This document shows, in pieces, positions 27,011 through 38,381 of a DNA stretch of 64,000 nucleotides (position 1 is its first letter; each line of letters opens with the position of its first letter). The stretch is taken from the NCBI GenBank assembly GCA_903823115.1, contig CAIJRN010000025.1, positions 1 to 64,000 on the forward strand. The letters run 5' to 3'. The DNA is from an uncultured cyanobacterium. GTDB taxonomy: Bacteria > Cyanobacteriota > Cyanobacteriia > PCC-6307 > Cyanobiaceae. The translations under genes and the position numbers were made by a program. Under the pieces are notes generated by a model, which saw nothing but the letters and a program-made list of their open reading frames with translations, made no database searches and was not told where the DNA came from.

Positions 27011-27349
27011 TTGTCCCATCTCTCCATCCTGCCTACCGTCCTTCGCGATGTCGCCTGCCTCGGCGACACGCTGCGCAGCTTCGGGCTCAGCCCCGAGCGC
27101 GATGGCGTGATCGAAGGCTTTGCCGGTGAAGCGCTGCCGGTGTTGGTGCTGGTGCGGCTGGCCGATGGCACCAGCATCGGTTGGAGCCGCAGTGACGATG
27201 GCTCCCTGGCGCTGGTCGGAGATCTGCAGCGCCTCAGTCGCCACCGGGATCTGCAGCTGCTGCTCGGCCAGCTCACCCGGGCCTATGCCGCCCGATCGGC
27301 CCTGCGGGATGCCGCCCAACACCACGCGTTGATCGAATTCGGTGCCTGA
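27011..27349 (+). CDS. ycf35: Ycf35 family (DUF1257) protein
   Basis: 112 residues from TTG at 27011, giving SHLSILPTVLRD, which matches the usual Ycf35 opening (SHxSxxxTxxxD); GTG at 26990 is an alternative. Ycf35 is a small protein conserved in cyanobacteria and plastids, of unknown function. Its core pattern is present: GFAGEALPVLVLVRL, IGWSRSDDGSLALVGDL, LLGQLTRAYAARSAL. Its stop overlaps the next gene (M61 peptidase) by 8 bp, suggesting one transcript with the peptidase and amidase. Confidence 0.8.
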   Translation: MSHLSILPTVLRDVACLGDTLRSFGLSPERDGVIEGFAGEALPVLVLVRLADGTSIGWSRSDDGSLALVGDLQRLSRHRDLQLLLGQLTRAYAARSALRDAAQHHALIEFGA

Positions 27350-29063
27350 GGTCCGTCTCGATCTCTCCAACCCCAGCAGCCAGCTGCTGGAGGTGCAGAT
27401 CACCCTGGCACCGCGATCCGGCTCCTGGCTGCTGAGCCTGCCGGGCTGGACGCCGGGCTCCTATCTGATGCGCGACTACGTTCGCCAGCTCGAGCGGTTG
27501 CAGGTGTTCGAGGGCAGCCGCGAGCTGGCCCTCGAACGGCTGACGCCGTCCCAGTGGCGGGTGCTGGGTGGAGCGGCAGCTCCCGCTGAACCGATCACGA
27601 TCCGCTACGCGATCCTGGCCACCGAACTCACGGTGCGCACCTGCCATCTCAGCACGGATCACGGCTTTCTGGCCCTGGCGGCAGTGGTGCTGCAGGTGGA
27701 GGGGGAACGCTGGTCGCCGCACCGGTTGGAGCTGCTGCTGCCCCTGGGCTGGCAGCCGTTCGTGCCTCTGCCGAGCAGCCCCGCCGGCGGCTGGCTGGCC
27801 CGCGACTACGACCAGCTGATCGACAGCCCGGTGGAGGCCGGCCCCCACCCCTGCCACGATTTCAGCGTGGCCGGCGTGGCCCATCGCTGGGTCACCTGTG
27901 GCGACGATCTGCCAGCGCAGGACGAGCGCTGGCTGGCCGATGTCGCCGCGGTCTGCCTGGCCTGTTGCCGGCTGATCGGCGAAGCGGCACCGGCGGCACC
28001 GTCCTATCTGTTCATCCTGCATCTGATCGATCAGGGCTACGGCGGCCTGGAGCATCTCGACAGCACCGTGCTGCTCTACGGCCGTCAGGCCCTGGCCCGG
28101 CCCGAGGGGCGCCGCAAGCTGCTGCAGCTGGTGGCCCACGAATACCTGCATCAATGGAATGTGCGGCGGCTGCGACCCGCCCAGCTCAGCCCGATCGACT
28201 ACGACCGGCCCAGCGTGATCCCGACGCTCTGGTTTGCTGAAGGTGTCACCAGCTATGTGGATCAGTTCCTGCCCCTGGCGGCCGGACTGGGCAGCGAAGC
28301 GGAGTTGCTGGAGGATCTCGGCGGCGATCTCAGCCGCTATCTGCTGACCCCGGGCCGCCGCATCCAGAGTCTGCGCCAGAGCAGTGAAGAAGCCTGGGTG
28401 AAGCTCTATCGCCAGGATGCCCATTCCGGCGATAACCAGATCAGTTATTACCTCAAAGGTGCGGTGCTGGCGCTGGTGCTGGATCTGCATCTGCGGCGCC
28501 ATGGTTCCTGGCTGGGGGCCGTTCTTCAGCAGCTCTGGTCCACGTTGGGTCGCCAGAGACGCGGCTACAGCGAGCAGGATCTGATCCGTGCCTTCGCCGG
28601 CCCTGCGCCCGATCTGTCCACCCTTCTACCGCTGTGGCTCAACAGCACCGAAGATCCCCCCATTGAGGCCTATCTGGCGGATCTGGGATTGCGTGTTGTG
28701 GCTGAACCTGGTGATGGCTGGTTCACGGGCCTGCAACTGGAGCCGGCCGAGGATCGCAGCCTGCGGCTGCGGCGGGTGGAGCGCCACAGTCCGGCCCAGT
28801 TGGCGGGCCTGGAGGTGGGGGACGAGTTGATCGCTGTCAATGGCCAGCGCCTCAGCCGCGTCGAGGCCTGGCCAGCCGTCATCAGGCTGGGGGGCTCTGA
28901 ACCGCCGCTGCTGCGGCTGCTGATCGCCCGCCAGCAGCTGATCAAGGAGCACGAGCTGCAGGCCGCGCCGCCCAGGCCCCAGCGCTACAGCCTGCAGGTT
29001 GACCCTGAAGCGGCGCCCGCGTGCGGCGCCAGGCGCAGTCGCTGGGCCCGCTTGCAACCATGA
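27342..29063 (+). CDS. M61 family metallopeptidase with PDZ domain
   Basis: 573 residues from GTG at 27342. An N-terminal beta domain is followed by the gluzincin core with zinc motif HEYLH (266-270) and a downstream Glu in WFAEGVTSYVD (E300), then a helical region and a C-terminal PDZ domain (about 470-550; LRRVERHSPAQLAGLEVGDELIAVNGQ). M61 enzymes are glycyl-aminopeptidase-like, and their cyanobacterial substrates are unknown. There is no signal peptide, so it is probably cytoplasmic. Overlaps ycf35 by 8 bp and the amidase by 4 bp (ATGA). Confidence 0.9.
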   Translation: MPEVRLDLSNPSSQLLEVQITLAPRSGSWLLSLPGWTPGSYLMRDYVRQLERLQVFEGSRELALERLTPSQWRVLGGAAAPAEPITIRYAILATELTVRTCHLSTDHGFLALAAVVLQVEGERWSPHRLELLLPLGWQPFVPLPSSPAGGWLARDYDQLIDSPVEAGPHPCHDFSVAGVAHRWVTCGDDLPAQDERWLADVAAVCLACCRLIGEAAPAAPSYLFILHLIDQGYGGLEHLDSTVLLYGRQALARPEGRRKLLQLVAHEYLHQWNVRRLRPAQLSPIDYDRPSVIPTLWFAEGVTSYVDQFLPLAAGLGSEAELLEDLGGDLSRYLLTPGRRIQSLRQSSEEAWVKLYRQDAHSGDNQISYYLKGAVLALVLDLHLRRHGSWLGAVLQQLWSTLGRQRRGYSEQDLIRAFAGPAPDLSTLLPLWLNSTEDPPIEAYLADLGLRVVAEPGDGWFTGLQLEPAEDRSLRLRRVERHSPAQLAGLEVGDELIAVNGQRLSRVEAWPAVIRLGGSEPPLLRLLIARQQLIKEHELQAAPPRPQRYSLQVDPEAAPACGARRSRWARLQP

Positions 29064-29935
29064 ATCCGCGCACTCGCACCCTGCTCAGCTCCGTGGCAGG
29101 GGCTTCCCTGCTCACCCTCGGCGGCCTGGCCTGGTTCGCCCGTGATCTGCTGGCCAACGCCAACGCCAACGCCAATGGCGGCAGCAGCTCCCTGCTCGAT
29201 CTGCTCGAGGAGGTGCGTCTGTCGCCCGCAACCCGGCAGGTCCCCCGTCTGGCGCCGAAACCGCCGGCCCCCCTGCACTGGACCTCGCCGCTGGTCCAGG
29301 CCTGTCGATCCGTCGATACCCAGCTGCAGCAGCGTCTCTGGCAGGAACGCGACACCCTGGCGCAGCAGATCCGGCGGATTCCCACGGATCCCAGCAATTA
29401 CGGCGATCGCTTCCGGCGCGATGTCTTCGGCAATCGCATTGATCCCACCCCCCGGGTGATCGTGCTGCATGAAACCGTCTATGGCCTCGATTCAGCCATC
29501 AACACCTTCATCACCCCCCATGCCAACGACGATGACCAGGTCAGCTATCACACCCTGATCGGTCAGCAGGGACAGATCATCCAGGTGGTCGATCCGGTCA
29601 AGCGGGCCTTCGGTGCCGGCTATTCAGCGTTCAATGGCGTCTGGGTGATCACCAACCCCAAAGTGGGCGGCTCGATCAACAACTTCGCCCTGCATCTGAG
29701 CCTGGAAACGCCGATCGACGGCGAAAATCAGGCCGATGGTCATAGCGGCTACACCCAGGCCCAGTACGACGCCGCGGCCCTGGTGCTGGCCGACTGGATG
29801 CGGCGCTTCCGGATTCCTGCCGCCAACATCACCACCCATCGCCATGTCGACCTGGGCGGTGAGCGCTCCGACCCCCGCAGCTTCGACTGGAACGAGCTGG
29901 AGCAGCGCCTGGTGGCCCTGGGGGTCGAATGCTGA
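29060..29935 (+). CDS. N-acetylmuramoyl-L-alanine amidase (Amidase_2)
   Basis: 291 residues from ATG at 29060, overlapping the M61 stop as ATGA. Residues about 8-28 form a signal or membrane anchor (LLSSVAGASLLTLGGLAWFA). The catalytic domain starts near 140 with RVIVLHETV, followed by SYHTLIGQQGQIIQVV, NNFALHLSLE and ITTHRHVDLGGERSDP. The His residues in HET, HLS and THRHVD match the zinc-site pattern of Amidase_2 enzymes that cleave the amide between MurNAc and L-Ala in peptidoglycan. Likely acts in the periplasm on cell-wall turnover. Confidence 0.88.
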   Translation: MNPRTRTLLSSVAGASLLTLGGLAWFARDLLANANANANGGSSSLLDLLEEVRLSPATRQVPRLAPKPPAPLHWTSPLVQACRSVDTQLQQRLWQERDTLAQQIRRIPTDPSNYGDRFRRDVFGNRIDPTPRVIVLHETVYGLDSAINTFITPHANDDDQVSYHTLIGQQGQIIQVVDPVKRAFGAGYSAFNGVWVITNPKVGGSINNFALHLSLETPIDGENQADGHSGYTQAQYDAAALVLADWMRRFRIPAANITTHRHVDLGGERSDPRSFDWNELEQRLVALGVEC

Positions 29936-29990
29936 GCAGCTGCGGCTCCGCTGGCTGTCCAGGCCTGAGCAACGCTCTCGGACCGGCCGC

Positions 29991-30812
29991 CTAGATCAAC
30001 TGGCTGGAGGGGGAGGTGCGGCTGCCGTAGATCACGCCATGCAGCTCCGGATCCTGCATGTAGCGCAGGATCCGGCCGGGGTAGTCGAGCTTGCCGTTGT
30101 GCAGATAGGCCAAGGTGGCCAGGGCCTTGGCATCGCGGGGCGAGTCACTGGCCATCAGCAGATGATTCCGGGGCAGGGAGAGCGCCGTGCTCAGCCGGGC
30201 GAACTCGCCCACCAACACCTGCACATTGCGATCCGGGTCCAGCAGGTGCAGACGCGCCTCATTGATCTGCTCAGGGGTGGGGTTCGGACTCAGCAAACCC
30301 TGCTTCTGCATTTCGCCGATGCCGAGCTGGGCGGGCCCGTGGGTGTGGAACAGGCCGGATTCCGCCACCAGCGGAGCGTCTTCGCCCGGTTTGGCATGCT
30401 GCAGCTCATCGAACAGCACGGCGGCCACCAGCATCGGATTGATGTGCTGGCGGCGGGATTCCGACAGGATGATCGGCTGCAGTTCCTCGATCCGCGAGAG
30501 GGTGTGAACGCGCAGCGGCTGCAGTTGATCGAGCCCCTCGGTGAACAGCTGGGCCAGCTTCGGCTGGGGTCCGTGAACACCGAAGCGTCGGTTCAGATCG
30601 CGCAGTTCAGCCTCGGAGAAAGCCAGGGGATCGGGCCGCTGGCCCTCGTTGATCAGGCCTTTGGGGTCGGCGCCGTTGCTGGCCAGGCTGCCGATCAAGG
30701 CCGGATCGCTGAAGAACACTGGCCGCTGGGCCAGCGACCAGCGCTGCAGCTGGGCCGGCAGCATCGCCAGGGCCAGGCCGCAGCCGATCAGGCCAAGGCG
30801 CAGTCTCGACAT
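29991..30812 (-). CDS. Exported lysozyme-like hypothetical protein (DUF1402-like)
   Basis: 273 residues from ATG at 30812; an ATG at 30839 would add nine residues. The N-terminus (MSRLRLGLIGCGLALAMLP) is hydrophobic, and LIGC could be a lipobox though it sits early. The region ILSESRRQHINPMLVAAVLFDEL followed by HGPAQLGIGEM resembles lytic transglycosylase-like folds, with a helix-rich remainder. This matches my memory of DUF1402-type proteins, not verified. Convergent with the amidase, which would suit a shared cell-wall theme (inference). Confidence 0.55.
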   Translation of the reverse strand: MSRLRLGLIGCGLALAMLPAQLQRWSLAQRPVFFSDPALIGSLASNGADPKGLINEGQRPDPLAFSEAELRDLNRRFGVHGPQPKLAQLFTEGLDQLQPLRVHTLSRIEELQPIILSESRRQHINPMLVAAVLFDELQHAKPGEDAPLVAESGLFHTHGPAQLGIGEMQKQGLLSPNPTPEQINEARLHLLDPDRNVQVLVGEFARLSTALSLPRNHLLMASDSPRDAKALATLAYLHNGKLDYPGRILRYMQDPELHGVIYGSRTSPSSQLI

Positions 30813-30968
30813 GTTGGCCTTGGTATCAGGACTGCCCATCGAGGCAGGTTAATCGAAATGGTTCGTTGAAGATTTAAGGATCTCCCCCGGATCGGGCCGT
30901 CGCGGCGGGATCGGTCCGTGCGCTGGCCCACACATGGTGGCGTCCTTGCCGCGAAGCGTGCCAACCGC

Positions 30969-30998
30969 TTGCCGGAACGCAGGCGGACTGGATACGGT
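30969..30998 (+). promoter_or_regulatory. Putative pgi promoter
   Basis: TTGCCG (30969-30974), an 18-bp spacer, then TACGGT (30993-30998), a TANNNT-type -10. It lies 30 bp before the pgi ATG. Confidence 0.35.
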
Positions 30999-31028
30999 TC
31001 CGAGGCCAAGTGCGGCGTCCAAGGAGCC

Positions 31029-32619
31029 ATGACCTCGCTTCCGCCGTTCGACGGCCACGATCCAGCCAGCCTCTGGACACGCTTTTCCGAGCTGCTCTGG
31101 TACGACGAAGACCTCGGCTTCTGGCTCGATGTCAGCCGGATGGCCCTGTCTCAGCCCGATTTCGACAGCCTGGAGCCTGGTTTTCAGCAGGCCTTCGAGG
31201 CGATGGCCGCGCTCGAAGCCGGCGCGATCGCCAATGGCGACGAGCAGCGCCAGGTGGGTCACTACTGGCTGCGGGCTCCCGAGCTGGCCCCCGATCGGGC
31301 CAGCAGCGATCACATCCGGCTTGAGGTGGAGCGCATTGCCTCCTTCGGCCAGGCGGTTCTCGCCGGGGACATCCGTTCACCGGCTGGTGAACCGTTCAGC
31401 GATGTGCTCTGGATCGGCATCGGCGGCTCCGGCCTCGGCCCGCTGCTGATCGTGCGGGCCCTGCAGCGGCAGGGCACCGGCCTGCCGTTCCACTTCATCG
31501 ACAACGTTGACCCTCAGGGCATCAGCGTCGTTCTCGGCGGCCTCGGCGAGCGCCTGCGCCAGACGCTGGTGGTCGTGGTCAGCAAATCCGGCGGCACCCC
31601 TGAGCCCCATCTGGGCATGGCCCAGTCCCGCGCTCGGCTGGAGGCCGCCGGCGGCGTCTGGGCCGCCCAGGCGGTGGCCGTGACGATGCTGGACAGTCAC
31701 CTGGACAAGCAGGCCCAGGCGGAGCAGTGGCTGCGGCGTTTCGACATGTTCGACTGGGTCGGCGGACGCACCAGCATCACCAGCGCCGTCGGCTTGCTGC
31801 CGGCGGCCCTGATCGGTGCCGATCTGCACGCCTTCCTCGACGGCGCCGCCGCCATGGACCGGCTCACCCGCCGCACCGAGGTGCGCCACAATCCGGCGGC
31901 GCTGCTGGCGGCGGCCTGGTTTGCCGCCGGCGCTGGCCAGGGCCGGCGCGACATGGTGGTGCTGCCCTACCGGGACCGGCTGGAGGTGTTCAGCCGCTAC
32001 CTGCAGCAGCTGGTGATGGAGTCCCTGGGCAAGAAGGAGGATCGCAGCGGCCAGGTGGTCCATCAAGGTCTGGCGGTCTACGGCAACAAGGGATCCACCG
32101 ATCAGCACGCCTACGTGCAGCAACTGCGGGATGGTCTCGACAACTTCTTCGTCACCTTCATCGAAGCCCTCGACGATCCGGCCGACATCGGTCCCATCAA
32201 CGGCGAACGGCCCGGCGATTTTCTCTGTGGCTTCCTGCAGGGCACCCGCTCGGCCCTCAGCGAGGGTGATCGTCAGAACCTCACCATCACCGTGCGCCGG
32301 TTTGACGCCCGCAGCCTCGGCGGCCTGGTGGCCCTGTTCGAGCGGGCTGTCGGGCTCTACGGCGAACTGATCAACGTCAACGCCTATCACCAGCCTGGCG
32401 TCGAGGCCGGCAAGAAGGCGGCCTCCGAGGTGCTGGCCCTGCAGGTCCGGCTGGAAACGCTGCTGGCCGATGGCCAGCCCCGCAACCTCGAGGCCATCGC
32501 CCGGGAGCTGGAGCTGGCCAGCCCCGAACCGATCTTCTGGGCCCTGCGCCATCTCGGCGGCAATCCCCGCGGCTATCAGATCAGCGGTGACTGGGGCAAC
32601 CCCGGCAGCCTGGAGGTGG

Positions 32620-32636
<17 letters not shown>
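31029..32636 (+). CDS. pgi: Glucose-6-phosphate isomerase
   Basis: 535 residues from ATG at 31029 with AAGGAG just upstream; the frame runs further upstream but without family sequence. PGI signatures are [49 protein letters not shown] and [15 protein letters not shown]. It interconverts glucose-6-phosphate and fructose-6-phosphate, linking glycogen, glycolysis and the Calvin cycle in the cytoplasm. Its 3' end overlaps the 3' end of leuS on the other strand by 17 bp. An NTTT-type DNA context is absent and the gene looks complete. Confidence 0.96.
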
Positions 32637-35292
<2,656 letters not shown>

Positions 35293-35323
35293 AACCCCAG
35301 GGCCAGCGGGCCTGGCTGGGGTT

Positions 35324-35563
35324 TCAGAGGAAGGCCCGCAGCATCGACATGGCGTCGCGGCTGATCAGAACCAGGGGCATGTTGGCGTCCTGGCGCAGGG
35401 CCAGAAAGTCACTGTCCTGCCACTTGATCGTGCCCACCAGTTCCTGGCCCCCGACCATCGTCACCTGCACCATGGTGCGGTTGCGGATCAGCTCCTGGAC
35501 GTGCCGGACACTGGGCAGGCTGGTGTCGAGCCTGGGCACCCGCTTGTCGAAGAAGCTCTGCAT
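35324..35563 (-). CDS. hfq: Cyanobacterial Hfq-type Sm-like protein
   Basis: 79 residues. [20 protein letters not shown] is followed by an Sm1-like strand pattern ([25 protein letters not shown]), then [12 protein letters not shown]. In cyanobacteria Hfq has an altered RNA-binding face and in Synechocystis works with the pilus ATPase PilB1 in motility (established for that organism). Divergent from dapF with about 11 bp between starts, and downstream of nothing on its own strand except leuS, 31 bp on. Confidence 0.85.
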   Translation of the reverse strand: MQSFFDKRVPRLDTSLPSVRHVQELIRNRTMVQVTMVGGQELVGTIKWQDSDFLALRQDANMPLVLISRDAMSMLRAFL

Positions 35564-35574
35564 AGGATTGAGCT

Positions 35575-36915
35575 GTGCCGGCGCTTGCGGGGATTGTGCT
35601 TCAGTTCAGCAAATATCAGGGATTAGGCAACGACTTCCTGCTCCTCGATGGTCGCAACCGGATCGATGGCGACGCTGAAGACGCCTTCGATCTGACCCCG
35701 GAGGCGATCCGGCGGCTGTGTGATCGCCGCTTCGGCGTCGGTGGCGATGGGGTGATCCTGGCCCTGCCCCCGCAGCAAGGCGGCGAACTGCGGATGCGCA
35801 TTTTCAATGCCGATGGCAGCGAGCCGGAGATGTGTGGCAACGGCATCCGCTGCCTGGCGCGCTTTCTGGCGGACAGCGATGGCGATGCTCCCGGCCGCAC
35901 CTGGCAGATCGAGACCCTGGCCGGCCGGATCGTGCCGGCCCTGGAGGCCGATGGCCGCATCCGGGTCGACATGGGCCGGCCGTTTCTTGAGCCCGCTGCG
36001 ATCCCGACCCTGCTGGAGGCCGGCCTGGCCGGCTTGCCTCAGGGGGATCTGGTCATCGCCGGCGAAGCTCTGGCCGTCGCCGCCGTCGGCATGGGCAATC
36101 CCCATGTCGTGATTCCGGTCCTGGATGTCGAGGCGGTCGATCTGGAGCTGCTGGGGGCTGCCCTGGAGGTGCATCCCGTCTTCCCGGCCCGCACCAATGT
36201 CCACTTCGTCCAGGTGCTGCATCCAGGCCATCTGGTGATGCGGGTCTGGGAGCGGGGCGCCGGTCCCACCCTGGCCTGCGGCACGGGCGCCTGCGCCACG
36301 CTGGTGGCCTGCCATCTTCTGGGCCTGAGCGAGCGCGGCGCCCGCCTCGACCTGCCGGGGGGGGCACTGGAGATCCACTGGGACGCCGCCAGCGACCACA
36401 TTTTCATGACCGGGCCGGCCGAGGCCGTGTTCGAAGGCGTGGTGGTGCCGGGTCTGATCAGCGACGAGCAACTGATCAGCGGCGATGAACAGCTCAGCGG
36501 CGAGGAACAACGCAGCGGCGAGGAACAGCCTTCCCTGGCCTGGGAACCGGAGCCAGTGCTCGTGCCGGAATCCGCCGCCCCTGCTGCCGCCGCTGCCGCT
36601 GTGGCGGCCCCCGGCACCGCCGCCACCCCCGCTCTGGCCGCCATCGACTGCGCCACGGCCTGCGTCAGAGGTTGCATCCGCCCAGAGGCCTGTGCCAGCC
36701 AGGAAGCCCGGGCTCGGGTCGAGGCCCTGCTGGGCGGGCTCTCCCTCGATGAACTGGTGGCGATCGCCTCCAGCTCGGCCGAATCCCGCTTCCGCTCCCG
36801 ACTGGCCGCCGAGGCCGGCCCCGAACAGGCGGCTGACCAGGCGGCAGAAACCGCTGAGCCGAGCACGGACACCATGGCTCGAGATCCCTGGCAGGCCCCA
36901 GGCGGCGATGGCTGA
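35575..36915 (+). CDS. dapF: Diaminopimelate epimerase with long repeat-bearing C-terminal extension
   Basis: 446 residues from GTG at 35575; GTG at 35596 (VLQFSKYQGLGNDF) is a credible alternative, and a TAGGAT sits at 35563-35568. The catalytic pair is C87 (MCGNGIRC) and C235 (ACGTGACA). It converts LL- to meso-diaminopimelate for lysine and peptidoglycan. The family normally ends near residue 290 (MTGPAEAVFEG). Here about 155 extra residues follow: an 18-bp-period repeat encoding SG(D/E)EQ units, an Ala-rich stretch, then a Cys-containing segment (CATACVRGCIRPEAC) and a helical end. No family recognised for the tail. Overlaps the cysteine desulfurase by 8 bp. Confidence 0.93.
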   Translation: MPALAGIVLQFSKYQGLGNDFLLLDGRNRIDGDAEDAFDLTPEAIRRLCDRRFGVGGDGVILALPPQQGGELRMRIFNADGSEPEMCGNGIRCLARFLADSDGDAPGRTWQIETLAGRIVPALEADGRIRVDMGRPFLEPAAIPTLLEAGLAGLPQGDLVIAGEALAVAAVGMGNPHVVIPVLDVEAVDLELLGAALEVHPVFPARTNVHFVQVLHPGHLVMRVWERGAGPTLACGTGACATLVACHLLGLSERGARLDLPGGALEIHWDAASDHIFMTGPAEAVFEGVVVPGLISDEQLISGDEQLSGEEQRSGEEQPSLAWEPEPVLVPESAAPAAAAAAVAAPGTAATPALAAIDCATACVRGCIRPEACASQEARARVEALLGGLSLDELVAIASSSAESRFRSRLAAEAGPEQAADQAAETAEPSTDTMARDPWQAPGGDG

Positions 36916-38296
36916 GCGACGCTTCCCCCGCAGCGGCGATCCCGGTGACCTCGATTCTGTTTCCTGCCCAGCAGGGCCAATCAGCTCCTGCGCCGTAGGG
37001 CCAATCAGCCCAGGTGGCGCGGGTTCTGCGGATCCAGTCGCCGGCGATCTGGGCCGCTATCTCGACGCCTCGGCTACCAGTCCGCCCGCGCCTGAGGTGC
37101 TGGCGGCCATGGCGGCGCTGACGCCGCTGGCCTGGGCCAATCCCTCCAGCCTCCACGGCCCGGGCCTGGCGGCGGCCGAGCTGCTGGAGCGCAGCCGCAT
37201 CCGGATCGCCGCCAACCTGGGGGCTGAGCCTGGCCAGCTGATCTTCTGCTCCGGTGGCAGCGAGGCGATCCATCTGGCCCTGCTCGGCAGTGCCGCCCTG
37301 ATGCAGCCCGGCCGGCTGCTGATCTCCGCCGTCGAGCATCCCGCCACCCGGGCGGCGGCGGCCCAGCTGCAGCGGCAGGGCTGGCAGCTGGAGATCCTGC
37401 CGGTGGATCGATTCGGCCTGGTTGATCCCCGCAGCCTGGCCGAGCTCCTGGTGCCGCCGACGCGGCTGGTCTCGCTGATCTGGGGCCAGAGCGAGGTGGG
37501 CAGCCTCCAGCCCCTCGCCCAGCTGGGGGCGCTCTGCCGTGCCGCCGGCGTGCGCCTGCATGTCGATGCCGTCCAGGTGGTCGGCCATCAGCCGATCAAC
37601 CTGGCCCAGTTGCCGATCGATCTGCTCAGCTGCACTGCTCACAAGCTGCAGGGACCCAGGGGCGTCGGGGCCCTGGTGCTGGCTCCGGGCCTGGAGCTGG
37701 CGCCGCTGATCGGCGGCGGTGCTCAGGAGGGGGGGCGCCGCGGTGGCACCGAACCGGTGCTGCTGGCCCATGGCTTTGCCGAGGCCCTCGACCTGGCCAT
37801 GGCCAGGCTGAATGCTGCCGGCGGCCAGGATCCGCTGGCCTGCCTGCGCGACCAGCTCTGGCAGCAGCTGCGCCATCGGCCGGGCCTGCGGCTCAGTGGT
37901 CCGGAGCCCGGGGGCGAGGCCCAGCGCCTGCCCCACCACCTCAGCCTGTTGGTCGCCGGGGACGACGGCGATCCCCTGTCGGGGCGGGCCCTGGTGCGGG
38001 CCCTGGCCCGCCGTGGCTGGGCCGTCAGCAGCGGCTCCGCCTGCAGCAGTACCGGTGGCAGCAGTTCAGCTGGCAGCAGTACCGGTGACAGCAGTGCCGC
38101 CAGTCCGATCCTGTTGGCGATGGGCTACGGCGAACGGGAGGCGGCCAGTGGCCTGCGTCTGAGCCTGGGGCCCTGGCTGCAGCCGGTTGATCTGGAGGCT
38201 TTCGCCGACGATCTGGACAGCGCTCGCCGCGAGCTGCAGGTGGGCCTGTTGCAGGCGGGCCTGGAGCAGGCGGGCCCGCTCCAGCCGATGACCTGA
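36908..38296 (+). CDS. Cysteine desulfurase (NifS/IscS family) with lengthened active-site loop
   Basis: 462 residues from ATG at 36908, overlapping the dapF stop. Class V aminotransferase fold: YLDASATSPPAPEVLAAM, FCSGGSEAIHLAL, HVDAVQVVG, the PLP lysine K246 (CTAHKLQGP) and the catalytic cysteine C379 (SSGSACSS). It would release sulfur from cysteine for Fe-S clusters or other cofactors. Right after C379 a 15-bp tandem repeat (38043-38102, about four copies) encodes SSTGG-SSSAG-SSTGD-SSAAS before SPILLAMG, lengthening the loop that carries persulfide. A 24-bp duplication (36973 and 36997) adds a PIS repeat in the N-terminal leader. Pairing with dapF suggests co-transcription only. Confidence 0.9.
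   Translation: MAERRFPRSGDPGDLDSVSCPAGPISSCAVGPISPGGAGSADPVAGDLGRYLDASATSPPAPEVLAAMAALTPLAWANPSSLHGPGLAAAELLERSRIRIAANLGAEPGQLIFCSGGSEAIHLALLGSAALMQPGRLLISAVEHPATRAAAAQLQRQGWQLEILPVDRFGLVDPRSLAELLVPPTRLVSLIWGQSEVGSLQPLAQLGALCRAAGVRLHVDAVQVVGHQPINLAQLPIDLLSCTAHKLQGPRGVGALVLAPGLELAPLIGGGAQEGGRRGGTEPVLLAHGFAEALDLAMARLNAAGGQDPLACLRDQLWQQLRHRPGLRLSGPEPGGEAQRLPHHLSLLVAGDDGDPLSGRALVRALARRGWAVSSGSACSSTGGSSSAGSSTGDSSAASPILLAMGYGEREAASGLRLSLGPWLQPVDLEAFADDLDSARRELQVGLLQAGLEQAGPLQPMT
38043..38102 (+). repeat. 15-bp tandem repeat in the desulfurase active-site loop
   Basis: Copies at 38043, 38058, 38073 and 38088; consensus GCAGCAGTACCGGTG. Copies one and three are identical. The period is a multiple of three, so copy-number change keeps the frame. 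Confidence 0.85.
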
Positions 38297-38330
38297 GCGG
38301 CAGCCGCAGCCGCAGACTCCGGCCGCTCGG

Positions 38331-38336
38331 TAGGGT
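38331..38336 (+). promoter_or_regulatory. Putative -10 element for the DUF1995 gene
   Basis: TAGGGT in the 85-bp gap, 45 bp before the ATG at 38382. It sits in GGGTCCGAGCACCC, a small inverted repeat. Confidence 0.35.
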
Positions 38337-38381
38337 CCGAGCACCCTGGCCCACTGCACCGCCGACGAGCGGATCCCTGCC

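Noticed and set aside
27004-27276. Extended N-terminus for purN
   Set aside because: The extra residues are not GART-like and lie opposite the ycf35 coding sequence.
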